Shown here piece after piece: positions 1 to 9,211 of a DNA stretch of 64,000 nucleotides. Within the stretch, counting starts at the first letter, position 1. Every line of letters starts with the position of its first letter. The notes beneath the pieces are model-generated. The model searched no databases. It was given only the letters and a program-made list of their open reading frames with translations, and was not told the DNA's origin. The position numbers were made by a program, and so were the translations under genes. Source of the DNA: Rhodocyclales bacterium (GTDB lineage: Bacteria > Pseudomonadota > Gammaproteobacteria > Burkholderiales > Rhodocyclaceae); NCBI GenBank assembly GCA_016235745.1, contig JACRJA010000062.1, positions 81,380 to 145,379 of the forward strand, in the 5' to 3' direction.

Positions 1-1
1 C

Positions 2-2731
2 ACCGACGGCCTCATCGTGGCCGCGCGCTGGGTGCTGCACCAGATGCCGCCGGTCACGCGCACCGTCTGCCTCGAATTCTTCGGTCAGGTGCGCGACGCC
101 GTGCCGGCCATCGTCGAGATCACCGACTACTTCAAACCCGGCGGCGAAGGGCACGCAGCCGGGGTACAACTGGCGGGGCTCGAGCACCTCGACGAGCGCT
201 ACGTCAAGGCCGTGGGCTACACCACCAAGGCCAAGCGCCGCGGGCGGCCCAAGATGGTGCTGGTGGGCGACATCGTCGGCCACGACGAAGAGGCGGTGAT
301 GCGCGCGGCGTCCGAAGTGGTGCGGATGTGCAACAAGCGCGACGCCGAAGGCTTCATCGCCGTCACCCCCGAGCAGCGCAAGCGCTTCTGGCTCGAGCGC
401 TCCCGCACCGCGGCCATTTCCCGGCACACCAACGCCTTCAAGATCAACGAAGACGTCGTCATTCCATTGCCCAAGATGGGTGAATACTGCGACGCCGTCG
501 AGCGCATCAACATCGAGCTGTCGCTCGACAACAAGCTCGCCCTGTGCGACCGGCTCGAAGCCTTCCTGCGCGAACCGAGGCTGCCGCTCGATCCGGGCGA
601 CGCCGACCTGCCGCCGGAGACGCTCATCGGTGAGAAGCGCGAACAGGCGCTCGAACTCGTCGACGCGGTGCGCCGCCGCTGGCGCTGGCTGCGCGACCAT
701 CTCGACCTGCCGCTGGCCGAGGCGGAACCGCACTTCGCCGCATACGGCGTCGAGCCGGGCGAGCTCACCAACCGGGCCGAAGCGCTCACCCTCTTCCACC
801 GCCTGCAGGACTATTCCATCCGCGTCTCCTGGAAGCGTGAGCTGCGCCCGGGGCTCCTGCGCATTTTCGACGGCGACGTCTTCCGTCCCACGCGCGAGCG
901 CATCCTCGAGCTCCACCAGCAGGTCAAGCGCAGCCGGCTCTTCGTGGCGCTGCACATGCACGCGGGCGACGGCAACGTGCACACCAACATCCCGGTCAAT
1001 TCCGACGATTACGAGATGCTGCAGACCGCCAACCGCGTGGTCGACCGCATCATGGCGGTGGCGAAGTCGCTCGGCGGCGTCATCTCCGGCGAGCACGGCA
1101 TCGGCATCACCAAGATCGATTATCTCGACGAGGAGCAGCTGCGCCCCTTCTGGGACTACAAACGGCGCATCGACCCCAAAGGGGCGTTCAACCGCGGCAA
1201 GCTCATGCCTGGCGGCAACCTCTCCCGCGCCTACACGCCGTCCTTCAACCTGCTCGGGCACGAATCGCTCATCATGGAGCAGACCGAGATCGGAGCGATC
1301 GCCGACGACATAAAATCCTGCCTGCGCTGCGGCAAGTGCAAGCCCGTGTGTTCCACGCACGTGCCGCGCGCCAATCTCCTCTACAGCCCGCGCGACAAGA
1401 TCCTCTCTACCTCGCAGCTCATCGAGGCGCTGCTCTACGAAGAGCAGACACGCCGCGGCGTCTCTCTGGCGCACTGGGCCGAGTTCGAGGACATCGGCGA
1501 TCACTGCACCGTCTGCCACAAGTGCGAGAAACCCTGCCCGGTCGACATCGACTTCGGCGACGTCTCGATCAAGATGAGGAACCTGCTGCGCAAGCAGGGG
1601 AAGCGCTCCTTCAACCCGGGCACCAAAGCAGCGATGCTGCTGCTCACGATCAAGGACCCGACCACGGTCAAGCTCGTGCGCAAGACCATGGTCGAGTGGG
1701 GCTACAAGGCGCAGCGCCTGGCACACCGCTGGGCCAAGCAGCTCGGCTTGATCCAGGAGCAGACGCGCCGCCCGCCGCTCACCGTGGGCAAGCCGCCCAT
1801 CCGCGAGCAGGTGATCCACTTCGTGAACAAGCCCATGCCGGGCAATCTGCCCAAGCGCACGGCGCGGCAGCTCCTCGACATCGAGGATCACACGGTGATC
1901 CCCGTGATCCGCAATCCCCAGGTGCCGGCGGGCGAGTCGGAAGCCGTGTTCTACTTCCCCGGCTGCGGCTCCGAGCGCCTCTTCAGCCAGGTGGGGCTGG
2001 CCACCCAGGCCATGCTCTACCACGTGGGCGCCACCACCGTGCTGCCGCCGGGCTACCTCTGCTGCGGCTATCCGCAAACGGCCGCCGGCAACGACGACAA
2101 GGGGCAGCGCATCACCACCGAGAACCGCGTGCTCTTCCACCGCGTCGCCAACACGCTCAACTACCTCGACATCAAGACCGTGGTCGTCTCCTGCGGCACC
2201 TGTATGGACCAGCTGCTCGACTATCACTTCGAGCAGATCTTCCCCGGCTGCCGCCTGCTCGACATCCACGAATACCTGATGGAGAAAGGCATCGCGCTCG
2301 ACGGCATCCCCGGCGTGCGCTATATGTATCACGAGCCATGCCACACGCCGATGAAGCAGTACACCGGCATCGACGTGACGCGCAAACTGCTGGGTAGCGA
2401 AGTCGCGCTCAACGACCGCTGCTGCGGCGAATCGGGAACCCTCGCCGTCACGCGACCGGACGTCTCGACCCAGGTGCGTTTCCGCAAGCAGGAAGAACTG
2501 GAGAAGGATGCCGCGCGGCTGCGCGCCGACGCCGCGCCGGGCACCCCGGTGAAGGTGCTCACCTCCTGCCCCAGCTGCCTGCAGGGGCTGAGCCGCTTCG
2601 AGCACGACGCGGGGGGGCTGGAGGCCGACTACGTGGTGGTGGAACTGGCGAAGCACCTGCTCGGCGCCGATTGGCTCGAGCGCTACGTCGAGGCCGCCAA
2701 CCGCGGCGGGATCGAGCGCGTGCTGCTGTAA
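2..2731 (+). CDS. FAD-linked oxidase / 4Fe-4S / CCG-domain protein (DUF3683-like), 5' end outside window
   Basis: The reading frame is open from the window edge, so the N-terminus, where an FAD-binding (PCMH) domain would be expected, is not visible. The first part matches the C-terminal domain of GlcD/D-lactate dehydrogenase-type flavoproteins: [12 protein letters not shown] near 955-985 and [11 protein letters not shown] near 1075-1100. Two ferredoxin-like clusters follow, [11 protein letters not shown] near 1318-1350 and [12 protein letters not shown] near 1506-1541. Two CCG (heterodisulfide reductase/GlcF-type) repeats come next, with CCGYP near 2060, CGTC near 2190, HEPCH near 2330, CCGES near 2420 and CPSC near 2568. 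One chain therefore joins what are usually separate GlcD- and GlcF-like subunits, an arrangement I recall from the betaproteobacterial DUF3683 family. The substrate, presumably a 2-hydroxy acid, cannot be read from the sequence. Confidence 0.8.
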   Translation, partial: TDGLIVAARWVLHQMPPVTRTVCLEFFGQVRDAVPAIVEITDYFKPGGEGHAAGVQLAGLEHLDERYVKAVGYTTKAKRRGRPKMVLVGDIVGHDEEAVMRAASEVVRMCNKRDAEGFIAVTPEQRKRFWLERSRTAAISRHTNAFKINEDVVIPLPKMGEYCDAVERINIELSLDNKLALCDRLEAFLREPRLPLDPGDADLPPETLIGEKREQALELVDAVRRRWRWLRDHLDLPLAEAEPHFAAYGVEPGELTNRAEALTLFHRLQDYSIRVSWKRELRPGLLRIFDGDVFRPTRERILELHQQVKRSRLFVALHMHAGDGNVHTNIPVNSDDYEMLQTANRVVDRIMAVAKSLGGVISGEHGIGITKIDYLDEEQLRPFWDYKRRIDPKGAFNRGKLMPGGNLSRAYTPSFNLLGHESLIMEQTEIGAIADDIKSCLRCGKCKPVCSTHVPRANLLYSPRDKILSTSQLIEALLYEEQTRRGVSLAHWAEFEDIGDHCTVCHKCEKPCPVDIDFGDVSIKMRNLLRKQGKRSFNPGTKAAMLLLTIKDPTTVKLVRKTMVEWGYKAQRLAHRWAKQLGLIQEQTRRPPLTVGKPPIREQVIHFVNKPMPGNLPKRTARQLLDIEDHTVIPVIRNPQVPAGESEAVFYFPGCGSERLFSQVGLATQAMLYHVGATTVLPPGYLCCGYPQTAAGNDDKGQRITTENRVLFHRVANTLNYLDIKTVVVSCGTCMDQLLDYHFEQIFPGCRLLDIHEYLMEKGIALDGIPGVRYMYHEPCHTPMKQYTGIDVTRKLLGSEVALNDRCCGESGTLAVTRPDVSTQVRFRKQEELEKDAARLRADAAPGTPVKVLTSCPSCLQGLSRFEHDAGGLEADYVVVELAKHLLGADWLERYVEAANRGGIERVLL

Positions 2732-2769
2732 GCGCCCGTGCCGCCATCGCCGCAGGCGGCCTTCATGGC

Positions 2770-2800
2770 GCAGGCGGGGCCTCCGGTCCGCCCCGCCTGC
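2770..2800. terminator. Hairpin between convergent genes
   Basis: An 11-bp perfect GC stem (2770-2780 with 2790-2800) and a 9-nt loop lie between the stop of the Fe-S oxidoreductase (2731) and the stop of the minus-strand gene ending at 2802. There is no clear T tract on either side, so termination is inferred from the position and the stem strength. Confidence 0.5.
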
Positions 2801-2801
2801 C

Positions 2802-3353
2802 TCACTCCCCTTGCTGGCCCGCCCGCAAGGCTTCTTCGAGCTCGCGGCGCTCGGCAGCGAGGCGCTGCGCCGCCGCGCGCCGCTCGTCCAAGAGGCGCTG
2901 CAAGGTCGGCGCGAGCGCATCCGAGTCCCCTCCCTCGGCAATCAGGGCGCGGATCTGGGCGATCTGCCGGTCGTAGTCGGCCAGATGCGCGTCGCGCCAG
3001 GCATCGAACGCCTGCAACGTCGGGAAAGCCTGCCGCAGACGCTCCTGCTGGCGGCGCAGGCTCTGTTCCTGTGGCGAGAGCGCCCCAGCCTCGTTGGCCT
3101 CCTGACGCTGCGCCCGCGCGGCCGCCGGATCGACCACCTTGCGGATCATGCCGCTGTCGTCGACCAGCCAGTACTTGCGGCCATAGCATTCGGACGGCAA
3201 GGGGTTGCCGCACACGCGCTGGCCCTTGGCATCGTCGCAGCACGCTACCCCTGCCGGAGCACCCGCCATGGCCGTGGTCGACGCCATGACCGTCGCCAGC
3301 GCCCCCATCAAGGCCACACCCCAGATCCGCCAACCCATCGCCCCAGCCCTCAT
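2802..3353 (-). CDS. Exported hypothetical protein with C-terminal coiled coil
   Basis: I do not recognise a characterised family. The start at 3353 gives a typical signal peptide: a basic N-terminus, a hydrophobic core WGVALMGALATVMAST and an AMA cleavage site. A longer reading to 3410 adds 19 residues in front of it. The mature N-terminus has four cysteines (ACCDDAKGQRVCGN and SECYGRKYW) followed by a short segment, reminiscent of the small DUF4124-type domain of exported proteobacterial proteins. The rest is rich in Arg, Gln, Ala and Glu and probably forms a long helix or coiled coil. It converges on the oxidoreductase gene and lies upstream of and antisense to nothing obvious; its role is unknown. 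Confidence 0.6.
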   Translation of the reverse strand: MRAGAMGWRIWGVALMGALATVMASTTAMAGAPAGVACCDDAKGQRVCGNPLPSECYGRKYWLVDDSGMIRKVVDPAAARAQRQEANEAGALSPQEQSLRRQQERLRQAFPTLQAFDAWRDAHLADYDRQIAQIRALIAEGGDSDALAPTLQRLLDERRAAAQRLAAERRELEEALRAGQQGE

Positions 3354-3431
3354 GGCTTGATCTGCATATGATATGCGATAAGGCCGATCGATGCCACCTC
3401 TGCTCTGCATGGGAGCGCCGGCGGGTTTTTC

Positions 3432-4091
3432 TCAGGCGCGGCGCGCCCCCTCGCTCTTCACGCCATAGCGCTCGCGATACGCTCGCACCGCCGGCAGGTG
3501 CTCGCGCAGGCGCGGATCGTCGGCGAGCAGCGCGAGCAAGTCCTCGAGCGTGGCCACGGCGATCACGGGGATGCCGAAGCGCCGGCACACTTCCTGGGCG
3601 GCGGACTCCTCGCCCTCGCCGCGCTCCATACGATCGAGCGCGATCACGACGCCTGCCGGCTCCGCCCCGTGGGCGCGGATGAGCTCGATCGAGGCCCGCA
3701 CCGAAGTGCCCGCCGAGATCACGTCATCGACGATGAGGATGCGCCCGCGCAGCGGCGCGCCGATGAGCCGCCCCCCTTCGCCGTGGTCCTTGGCTTCCTT
3801 GCGATCGAACGAAAAAGGCTTGTCGAGACCGCGCTCGGCCAGACGAATCGCCACCCCCGTCACCAAGGGAATACCCTTGTACGCCGGCCCGAAGAGTCCG
3901 TCGAAGGCGATACCGCTTGCGCGGATCGCCTCGACGTAGAAGCCGCACAGGGCGCGAAACGAGGCGCCGTCGTCGAAGAGCCCCGAATTGAAGAAATACG
4001 GCGAGCGCCGCCCGGCCTTGGTGACGAACTCGCCGAAGCGCAGCACCCCCTTCTCGCAGGCCAGGCGCAGGAATTCCCGGCTAAAATCCAT
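3432..4091 (-). CDS. pyrE: Orotate phosphoribosyltransferase
   Basis: The 219-residue cytosolic enzyme converts orotate and PRPP to orotidine 5'-phosphate in de novo pyrimidine synthesis. The N-terminus ([19 protein letters not shown], then [13 protein letters not shown]) is characteristic of bacterial PyrE. The lysine-rich flexible catalytic loop lies near residues 95-107 ([13 protein letters not shown]), and the PRPP-binding signature [13 protein letters not shown] lies at 118-130. The length equals the usual 210-220 residues. It is transcribed divergently from xthA, with 82 bp between the two starts. The C-terminal tail after residue 205 is variable and unremarkable. Confidence 0.95.
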   Translation of the reverse strand: MDFSREFLRLACEKGVLRFGEFVTKAGRRSPYFFNSGLFDDGASFRALCGFYVEAIRASGIAFDGLFGPAYKGIPLVTGVAIRLAERGLDKPFSFDRKEAKDHGEGGRLIGAPLRGRILIVDDVISAGTSVRASIELIRAHGAEPAGVVIALDRMERGEGEESAAQEVCRRFGIPVIAVATLEDLLALLADDPRLREHLPAVRAYRERYGVKSEGARRA

Positions 4092-4173
4092 GAACTTCCC
4101 CTTTTTTCATGCACGCAACGGGCGGCAATGGTACGCGCCGGCCCGCCGCGCCGCAAGCCGCCCTGGAGACGAC

Positions 4174-4974
4174 ATGGCCCTGCGCATCCTCACGCTGAAC
4201 CTCAACGGCATCCGCTCTGCCGCCGACAAAGGCTTCTTCCGCTGGCTGCCCACGCAAGACGCCGACCTCGTTGCCGTGCAGGAGCTCAAGGCGCAGGAAA
4301 AGGACCTCGCCGCAGCCATGCGCCACCCCGACGGCTACAGCGGGCACTTTCATTTTGCCGAGAAAAAGGGCTACTCTGGCGTCGGCCTCTACCTGCGCAC
4401 GCCCCCGCTCGAGCTCGTCCGCGGCATCGGCGAGCCCGAGTTCGACGCCGAAGGGCGCTACCTCGAGGCGATCTACCCCGGTCTCTCGGTGGTCTCGCTC
4501 TATCTTCCTTCCGGTTCGGCCGGCCCAGAGCGGCAGGCATCCAAGTTCCGCTTCATGGAGGCGTTCTTTCCCAAGCTACGCGAACTGCGCCACTGCGGCC
4601 GCGAGGTGGTGATCTGCGGCGACTGGAACATCGCCCACACCGAGAAAGATCTCAAGAACTGGCGCAGCAACCAGAAGCACTCCGGCTTTCTGCCCGAAGA
4701 GCGCGCCTGGCTCACCCGCGTGTTCGACGAACTGGGCTGGGTCGACGTCTATCGTCGCCTTTACCCCGAAGCCACGGAAGAAGGCTACACCTGGTGGTCT
4801 AACCGCGGCCGCGCCTGGGAAAAGAACGTCGGCTGGCGCATCGACTACCAGATCGCCACCCCCGGCATCGCCGCCACCGCCCGCGCCGCCCGGGTCTACA
4901 AGGACGAGCGATTCTCCGATCACGCCCCGCTCATCGTCGATTACGCCTTCGCCCTGGCGCAAAATCCGCGATAA
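4174..4974 (+). CDS. xthA: Exodeoxyribonuclease III
   Basis: The 266-residue Mg-dependent AP endonuclease and 3'-5' exonuclease acts in base excision repair. The start at 4174 is chosen because MALRILTLNLNGIRSA is the conserved beginning and a CTGGAGA ribosome-binding sequence precedes it; the frame stays open further upstream without homology. Family motifs are in order: LNLNGIRSA, VQELKAQ with the metal-binding Glu, GDWNIAH, and the C-terminal SDHAPLIVDY with the catalytic Asp-His. The next gene, hpt, begins 29 bp downstream on the same strand. A GATAAT sequence just after the last codons could serve as the -10 of hpt. Confidence 0.93.
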   Translation: MALRILTLNLNGIRSAADKGFFRWLPTQDADLVAVQELKAQEKDLAAAMRHPDGYSGHFHFAEKKGYSGVGLYLRTPPLELVRGIGEPEFDAEGRYLEAIYPGLSVVSLYLPSGSAGPERQASKFRFMEAFFPKLRELRHCGREVVICGDWNIAHTEKDLKNWRSNQKHSGFLPEERAWLTRVFDELGWVDVYRRLYPEATEEGYTWWSNRGRAWEKNVGWRIDYQIATPGIAATARAARVYKDERFSDHAPLIVDYAFALAQNPR

Positions 4975-5003
4975 TTTCACCTTTTCGTCACGAGAGCGCC
5001 ACG

Positions 5004-5561
5004 ATGAACCCCAAAGTCGAAGCCATGCGCCGCGTGCTCGCCCAGGCCGAATGCATCGCCGATTCCACCGAGGTGCAGCGCGCCATCGACCGCATCGCCG
5101 CCGAGATCACGGAAGTGCTCGCCGAACGCGACCCGCTCGTGTATGTGGTCATGAAAGGCGCCGTCGTCTTCGCCGGCCAGATCCTGCCGCGGCTGCGCTT
5201 TCCGCTGGAAGTCGCCTACCTGCACGCCACGCGCTACCATGACACCACCGCCGGCAGCCGGCTGGAGTGGCGCGTCGAGCCCACCGCGCCCATCGAAGGG
5301 CGACCCGTGCTCGTGCTCGACGACATCCTCGACGAAGGCTATACGCTCGCCGCGGTGATGCAGCGCCTGCGCGACGAAGGCGCCGAAGACGTCTATCTCG
5401 CGGTGCTGTGCCACAAGCGGCACGAACGCAAGGCCTATCCCGGCATGCGGGCGCACTTCACCGGCCTGGAGATCCCCGACCGCTACGTCTTCGGCTACGG
5501 CATGGACTATAAAGGGTACTGGCGCAACGCCGACGGCATCTACGCCGTACGGGAACCCTGA
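5004..5561 (+). CDS. hpt: Hypoxanthine-guanine phosphoribosyltransferase
   Basis: The 185-residue purine salvage enzyme transfers the phosphoribosyl group of PRPP to hypoxanthine or guanine. The key type I PRTase signature VLVLDDILDEGYTLA lies near residues 101-115, preceded by VVMKGAVVFAGQIL, where the PPi loop is expected. The C-terminus FGYGMDYKGYWRN matches the purine-binding end of the short betaproteobacterial Hpt group better than E. coli Hpt. A 160-bp gap downstream carries a dispersed repeat. Whether hypoxanthine or guanine is preferred cannot be told. Confidence 0.88.
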   Translation: MNPKVEAMRRVLAQAECIADSTEVQRAIDRIAAEITEVLAERDPLVYVVMKGAVVFAGQILPRLRFPLEVAYLHATRYHDTTAGSRLEWRVEPTAPIEGRPVLVLDDILDEGYTLAAVMQRLRDEGAEDVYLAVLCHKRHERKAYPGMRAHFTGLEIPDRYVFGYGMDYKGYWRNADGIYAVREP

Positions 5562-5662
5562 TGGCACCGCGAACGACCGTCGCGAGCGGCTGCAGGGCAA
5601 GGCGCCCGGAGCGCAGCAGGCGAGACATATCATGTAGATAGGCGAGCCTGCGAGCACCGCGC

Positions 5663-5692
5663 AACGCCGCCATGCGGCCGCGCAGTAGGTTG
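5663..5692 (+). repeat. Dispersed 30-bp repeat, copy 1
   Basis: 28 of 30 bases match positions 31083-31112. It lies between hpt and the DUF1840 gene in a 160-bp gap that contains no gene. The flanking segment from about 5600 looks non-coding and may belong to the same larger repeat, but only the 30-bp core recurs inside this window. Confidence 0.6.
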
Positions 5693-5720
5693 TTCGAGGT
5701 GCCACTGAGGAGGATGCAGT

Positions 5721-6041
5721 ATGCTCGTCACCTTCAAGTCGGATGCCGACGCCGACATCTTCATGTACCGCAAGCACGCCGAGCCCATCGTGCAGCTGCT
5801 CGGCAAGGACGTCGAGCGCGGCATCCTCACGCTCGAAGAACTGCCGCAGGCCATCGCCAAGCTCGAAGCCGCGATCGAGGCCGACCGCCGGGCCCACCCC
5901 GGCATGGACGAGGCCGAAGAAGAAAAGGCGAAGGAAGAAGGCAAGGACGTACCGGTGGAATTCCACCGCCGGGCCTGGCCGCTGCTGCAGATGATGAAGC
6001 GATCGCTCGCCGAGAAGAAACCCGTCGTCTGGGGCGTGTGA
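5721..6041 (+). CDS. DUF1840 family protein
   Basis: The 106-residue cytosolic protein has unknown function. The beginning MLVTFKSDADADIFMYRKHAEPIVQLLGK and the end RRAWPLLQMMKR are the conserved blocks of DUF1840, a small family I know mainly from beta- and gammaproteobacteria. Between them is an acidic and lysine-rich helical stretch (residues 57-78). The start is supported by the AGGAGG sequence at 5707-5712. It stands alone between hpt and the convergent murB, so context gives no clue to its role. Confidence 0.85.
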   Translation: MLVTFKSDADADIFMYRKHAEPIVQLLGKDVERGILTLEELPQAIAKLEAAIEADRRAHPGMDEAEEEKAKEEGKDVPVEFHRRAWPLLQMMKRSLAEKKPVVWGV

Positions 6042-6065
6042 GCAAGCCGGCGCAGGGCGGCTACC

Positions 6066-7109
6066 TCACAGCTGCAGCACCACCCCTTCGCGGCCCACCA
6101 GCACCGGCTCCACTTCCAGCCAAAGGCCAAAACGCTCGGCCACCGTCTCGCGGACGCGACGCGCGAGCGCGAGGAAATCCGCTCCCCTCGCCCCCCCGGC
6201 GTTGCACAGCACCAGCGCCTGGCGCTCGTGCACCCTCGCCCCGCCTTCGCGCGCTCCCTTGAGGCCGCAGCGCTCGATCATCCAGCCCGCGGCGAGCTTG
6301 ACGCGCCCATCCGGCTGAGGGTGGCGCGGCAAGTCGGGATGGAGCGCCGCCAGGCGTTCGGCCACTTCGGGCGACACCAGCGGGTTCTTGAAGAAACTGC
6401 CGACGTTGCCCTGCACCCGGGGGTCGGGGAGCTTGCGCGCCCGGATCTCGGCCACCGCCGCATACACTTCGGCGGGAGAGACGTCTTCCCCCAGGCCAGC
6501 GAAGCGGCGCTGCAAATCGGGATAGTCGAGCCGCAGCGACGCCTGCCGCGGCAGGCGGAAGGTGACAGCCGTGATCACCAGGGAAGCAGACTCCGGCGCC
6601 TTGAAGCGGCTGGTACGGTAGCCGAAACCGCACTCGGCGGCCGAAAGCTTCCACGCTTGCCCCGTGTCGCGGTCCACCCCCTCGACCCAGGCGATGCGCT
6701 CGCCCACCTCCAGCCCATAGGCGCCGACGTTTTGCACCGGCACTGCCCCCACGCAGCCGGGAATGGCGGCGAGGTTCTCCAGCCCGCCCCAGCCGTGCGC
6801 CAGGCACCAGCGCACGAACCCGTCCCACGGCTCCCCGGCGGCGGCGCGCACGAGCCGCGCTCCGTCCTCTTCACCCAAGAGTTCGCGTCCGCGCGTGGCC
6901 AGGCGCACCACCCGGCCAGCGAACTCCTCCAGAAAAACGACGTTACTGCCCCCGCCCAGCACCAGCTCCGGCAGCGGCGCGGCTTGGCGCCGTTCGAGCC
7001 AGCAGGCGAGATCCGCATCGTCCTCCAGCACGAGCACTTCCTGCGCCCGGGCGGGCACCCCCAGGGTCGTCCAGGCCGACAAGTCGACGTCCGTAAACTG
7101 CTGCATCAT
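6066..7109 (-). CDS. murB: UDP-N-acetylenolpyruvoylglucosamine reductase
   Basis: The 347-residue flavoenzyme reduces UDP-GlcNAc-enolpyruvate to UDP-MurNAc with NADPH in peptidoglycan precursor synthesis. The FAD-binding motif GGGSNVVF is near residue 55, GCVGAVPVQNVGAYG near 120, and YRTSRFK near 165. GNVGSFFKNP near 240 carries the catalytic serine of type I MurB. The length fits the E. coli type (342). The start at 7109 overlaps the stop of the PACE gene (ATGA) and has AAGGGG just upstream; a longer reading to 7388 only shadows that gene. It is cotranscribed with the PACE gene and convergent with the DUF1840 gene. Confidence 0.95.
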   Translation of the reverse strand: MMQQFTDVDLSAWTTLGVPARAQEVLVLEDDADLACWLERRQAAPLPELVLGGGSNVVFLEEFAGRVVRLATRGRELLGEEDGARLVRAAAGEPWDGFVRWCLAHGWGGLENLAAIPGCVGAVPVQNVGAYGLEVGERIAWVEGVDRDTGQAWKLSAAECGFGYRTSRFKAPESASLVITAVTFRLPRQASLRLDYPDLQRRFAGLGEDVSPAEVYAAVAEIRARKLPDPRVQGNVGSFFKNPLVSPEVAERLAALHPDLPRHPQPDGRVKLAAGWMIERCGLKGAREGGARVHERQALVLCNAGGARGADFLALARRVRETVAERFGLWLEVEPVLVGREGVVLQL

Positions 7110-7585
7110 TCCCCTTGCTCCGGCCCGATGGGAAAGAGCCGGTCGTAGCCCCAGTTGAAGACATAAGCATAGACGGTGTAGGCGAGCGCCAGGCCCAGGT
7201 CGGCCACGAGCGCCTCGAGCCATCCCATGCCGGTCCAGGCGACGATCACCGGCAAGGTGAGAAACAGCAGCCCGCCCTCGAATCCGAGCGCATGGGCGAC
7301 GCGCCACAGAGGCGGGCGCAGGTCGGCGCGGCGGCGCAGGAAGTGCGCCTCCAGCCGGTCGAAGACGGTGTTGTAGCAGGCGTTCCACAGCGCGGCGATG
7401 AGCGCAAGCAGCGCCAGCAAGCCCAGCGAATCGAGCACCGGCGCGCCGCTGGCCCAGGAAAAAGGCGGCGTGATGAGCAGCAGGCCGCCGGCTTCGAACG
7501 CCAGCACCTGACGCGCTCGATCGCGCCAGTTGCGCAGGGCCACGCCATCATGCTTCGTCTCTCGCGCCCGGTTTCGCTCTTCCAT
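7106..7585 (-). CDS. PACE-family efflux transporter (two BTP domains)
   Basis: The 159-residue integral membrane protein has four predicted helices arranged as two similar halves, each with the bacterial transmembrane pair pattern. Half one has RQVLAFEAGG then WNACYNTVFDRLE; half two has RVAHALGFEGGLL then YAYVFNWGYDRLF. These Arg/Glu and Tyr-Asn-Asp signatures are those of PACE proteins such as AceI, which export biocides like chlorhexidine or short diamines. Substrate specificity is not visible. It is the upstream gene of the pair with murB (4-bp overlap) and is divergent from the Liv transporter operon. Confidence 0.85.
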   Translation of the reverse strand: MEERNRARETKHDGVALRNWRDRARQVLAFEAGGLLLITPPFSWASGAPVLDSLGLLALLALIAALWNACYNTVFDRLEAHFLRRRADLRPPLWRVAHALGFEGGLLFLTLPVIVAWTGMGWLEALVADLGLALAYTVYAYVFNWGYDRLFPIGPEQGE

Positions 7586-7693
7586 CGGCGGCGATTGTAC
7601 CGCTCCCCCCAGGTAAACCCTAGTTCCCAGCCGGATGCTTTTCCGCTATCCTGCCCCGCCAAGATCGGGATCCTGGGAGGGACGAGGGTGGCG

Positions 7694-8467
7694 ATGCTCG
7701 AACTGGAAGGCATCGTGATGGCCTTTGGCGGCTTTCGCGCCGTCGACGGCGTCACGCTCGCCGTCGAGGAAGGCCAGGTGCTCGGGCTCATCGGCCCCAA
7801 TGGTGCGGGCAAGACGACGCTCTTCAACGTGATTGCCGGAGCCTACCGCCCAACCGCCGGCACCCTTCGTTTCCTGGGCGAGGACATCACCCGGCTGCGC
7901 ACCGACGAGCGCTTCCACAAGGGGCTGGTGCGCACCTTCCAGATTCCGCACGAATTCCACCGCCTGAGCGTGCTGGAAAACCTCATGGTGGTGCCGCCGC
8001 GCCAACCCGGCGAGAACCTCTTCGCCAACTGGTTCGACTGGGGTCGGGTGCACCACGTCGAAGAGCACGTGCGGCAGAAGGCGATCGAGGTGCTCGCCTT
8101 TCTCGAACTCACCCACGTGGCCAACGAACGCGCCGGACATCTCTCCGGGGGGCAAAAGAAACTGCTGGAGCTCGGCCGCACCATGATGACCGACGCGAAA
8201 CTCGTGCTCCTCGACGAACCCGCCGCCGGAGTGAACCGCACCCTGCTGCGCAAGCTCGAGGAGAAGATCCAGATCCTCAACCGGGAATGGGGCTACACCT
8301 TCATCCTCATCGAACACGACATGGAGATGATCGCCAAGCTCTGCCACCCCGTCGTCTGCATGGCCGAGGGCAAGGTGCTCACGCAGGGGGAATTCCTCGA
8401 CGTGCGCAACGACCCTCGCGTGCTCGAAGCCTATCTGGGCGAGACCGTGACGGAGGGGCGCGCATGA
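7694..8467 (+). CDS. livG: Branched-chain amino acid-type ABC transporter ATPase (LivG-like)
   Basis: The 257-residue cytoplasmic ATPase belongs to a high-affinity importer. Walker A GPNGAGKTT is near residue 36, the signature LSGGQKKLLELGR near 150, and Walker B LVLLDEPAAGVN near 172, followed by the switch His in IEHDME. The extra length between Walker A and the signature and the AAGVN sequence are typical of LivG rather than LivF. The ATG at 7694 is chosen; a GTG six bases upstream is equally close to the GGGAGGGACGAGG purine tract. It is first of five genes in one operon and overlaps the next by four bases. The name reflects family; the true substrate could be another amino acid, an amide or an organic acid. 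Confidence 0.88.
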   Translation: MLELEGIVMAFGGFRAVDGVTLAVEEGQVLGLIGPNGAGKTTLFNVIAGAYRPTAGTLRFLGEDITRLRTDERFHKGLVRTFQIPHEFHRLSVLENLMVVPPRQPGENLFANWFDWGRVHHVEEHVRQKAIEVLAFLELTHVANERAGHLSGGQKKLLELGRTMMTDAKLVLLDEPAAGVNRTLLRKLEEKIQILNREWGYTFILIEHDMEMIAKLCHPVVCMAEGKVLTQGEFLDVRNDPRVLEAYLGETVTEGRA

Positions 8468-9198
8468 GTGCGACCGCGGCCCGCGATCGACCCCAGCCCA
8501 TCCTCATCATGCACCAGGTGCGCGGCGGCTATGGCGACGCCGACATCCTGCAGGGCGTCTCGCTCACGGTGATGCCGCAAGAGATCGTGGTCATCGTCGG
8601 CCCCAACGGCGCGGGCAAGTCGACGGCGATGAAGGCGGTGTTCGGGCTGGTGCGCATCCGCAGCGGCGCCATCGTCTTCGACGGCGAAGACATCACCGGC
8701 TGGAGCCCGGATCGCATCGTGCGCCGCGGTATCTCCTACGTGCCGCAGGTCGACAACGTCTTTCGCGAGATGACGGTGCATGAGAACCTGGAGATGGGCG
8801 CCTTCCTCGCCAAGGGCGATCTGAGCGCAGCCTTCGATCGCATCTACGCCCTCTTCCCCGACTTGAAGGCCAAACGCCACGCCCTCGCCGGCGACCTCTC
8901 CGGCGGGCAGCGCCAGATGGTGGCGATCGGCCGGGCGCTCATGCTCGAACCCCAGCTTTTGCTGCTCGACGAGCCCACCGCCGGGCTCTCCCCCAAGTAC
9001 ATGCAGCAGATTTTCCAGATCTGCCGCGACGTGCGCGACTCGGGCGTATCGATCCTGCTCGTGGAGCAGCACGCCAAACAGGCGCTCGCCTTCTGCGACC
9101 GCGGCTACGTGCTCGCCACCGGCGCCAACCGGCACGAAGGCAGCGGCCGCGAGCTCCTCGAAAATCCCGAGATCGCCCAGATGTTCCTCGGCGGATGA
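8464..9198 (+). CDS. livF: Branched-chain amino acid-type ABC transporter ATPase (LivF-like)
   Basis: This is the second ATPase subunit, 244 residues. Walker A GPNGAGKST is near residue 47, the signature LSGGQRQMVAIGRAL near 144, and Walker B LLLLDEPTAGLSP near 166, with VEQHAKQAL as the switch-His region. YVPQVDNVFREMTVHENLEMG matches the LivF Q-loop block, apart from the usual NIFPxLT variant. The ATG sits in an ATGA overlap with the LivG-like gene, indicating translational coupling. A 12-residue N-terminal extension (SATAARDRPQPI) is the only unusual part. Confidence 0.88.
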   Translation: MSATAARDRPQPILIMHQVRGGYGDADILQGVSLTVMPQEIVVIVGPNGAGKSTAMKAVFGLVRIRSGAIVFDGEDITGWSPDRIVRRGISYVPQVDNVFREMTVHENLEMGAFLAKGDLSAAFDRIYALFPDLKAKRHALAGDLSGGQRQMVAIGRALMLEPQLLLLDEPTAGLSPKYMQQIFQICRDVRDSGVSILLVEQHAKQALAFCDRGYVLATGANRHEGSGRELLENPEIAQMFLGG

Positions 9199-9211
9199 AG
9201 GGCCGGCCACC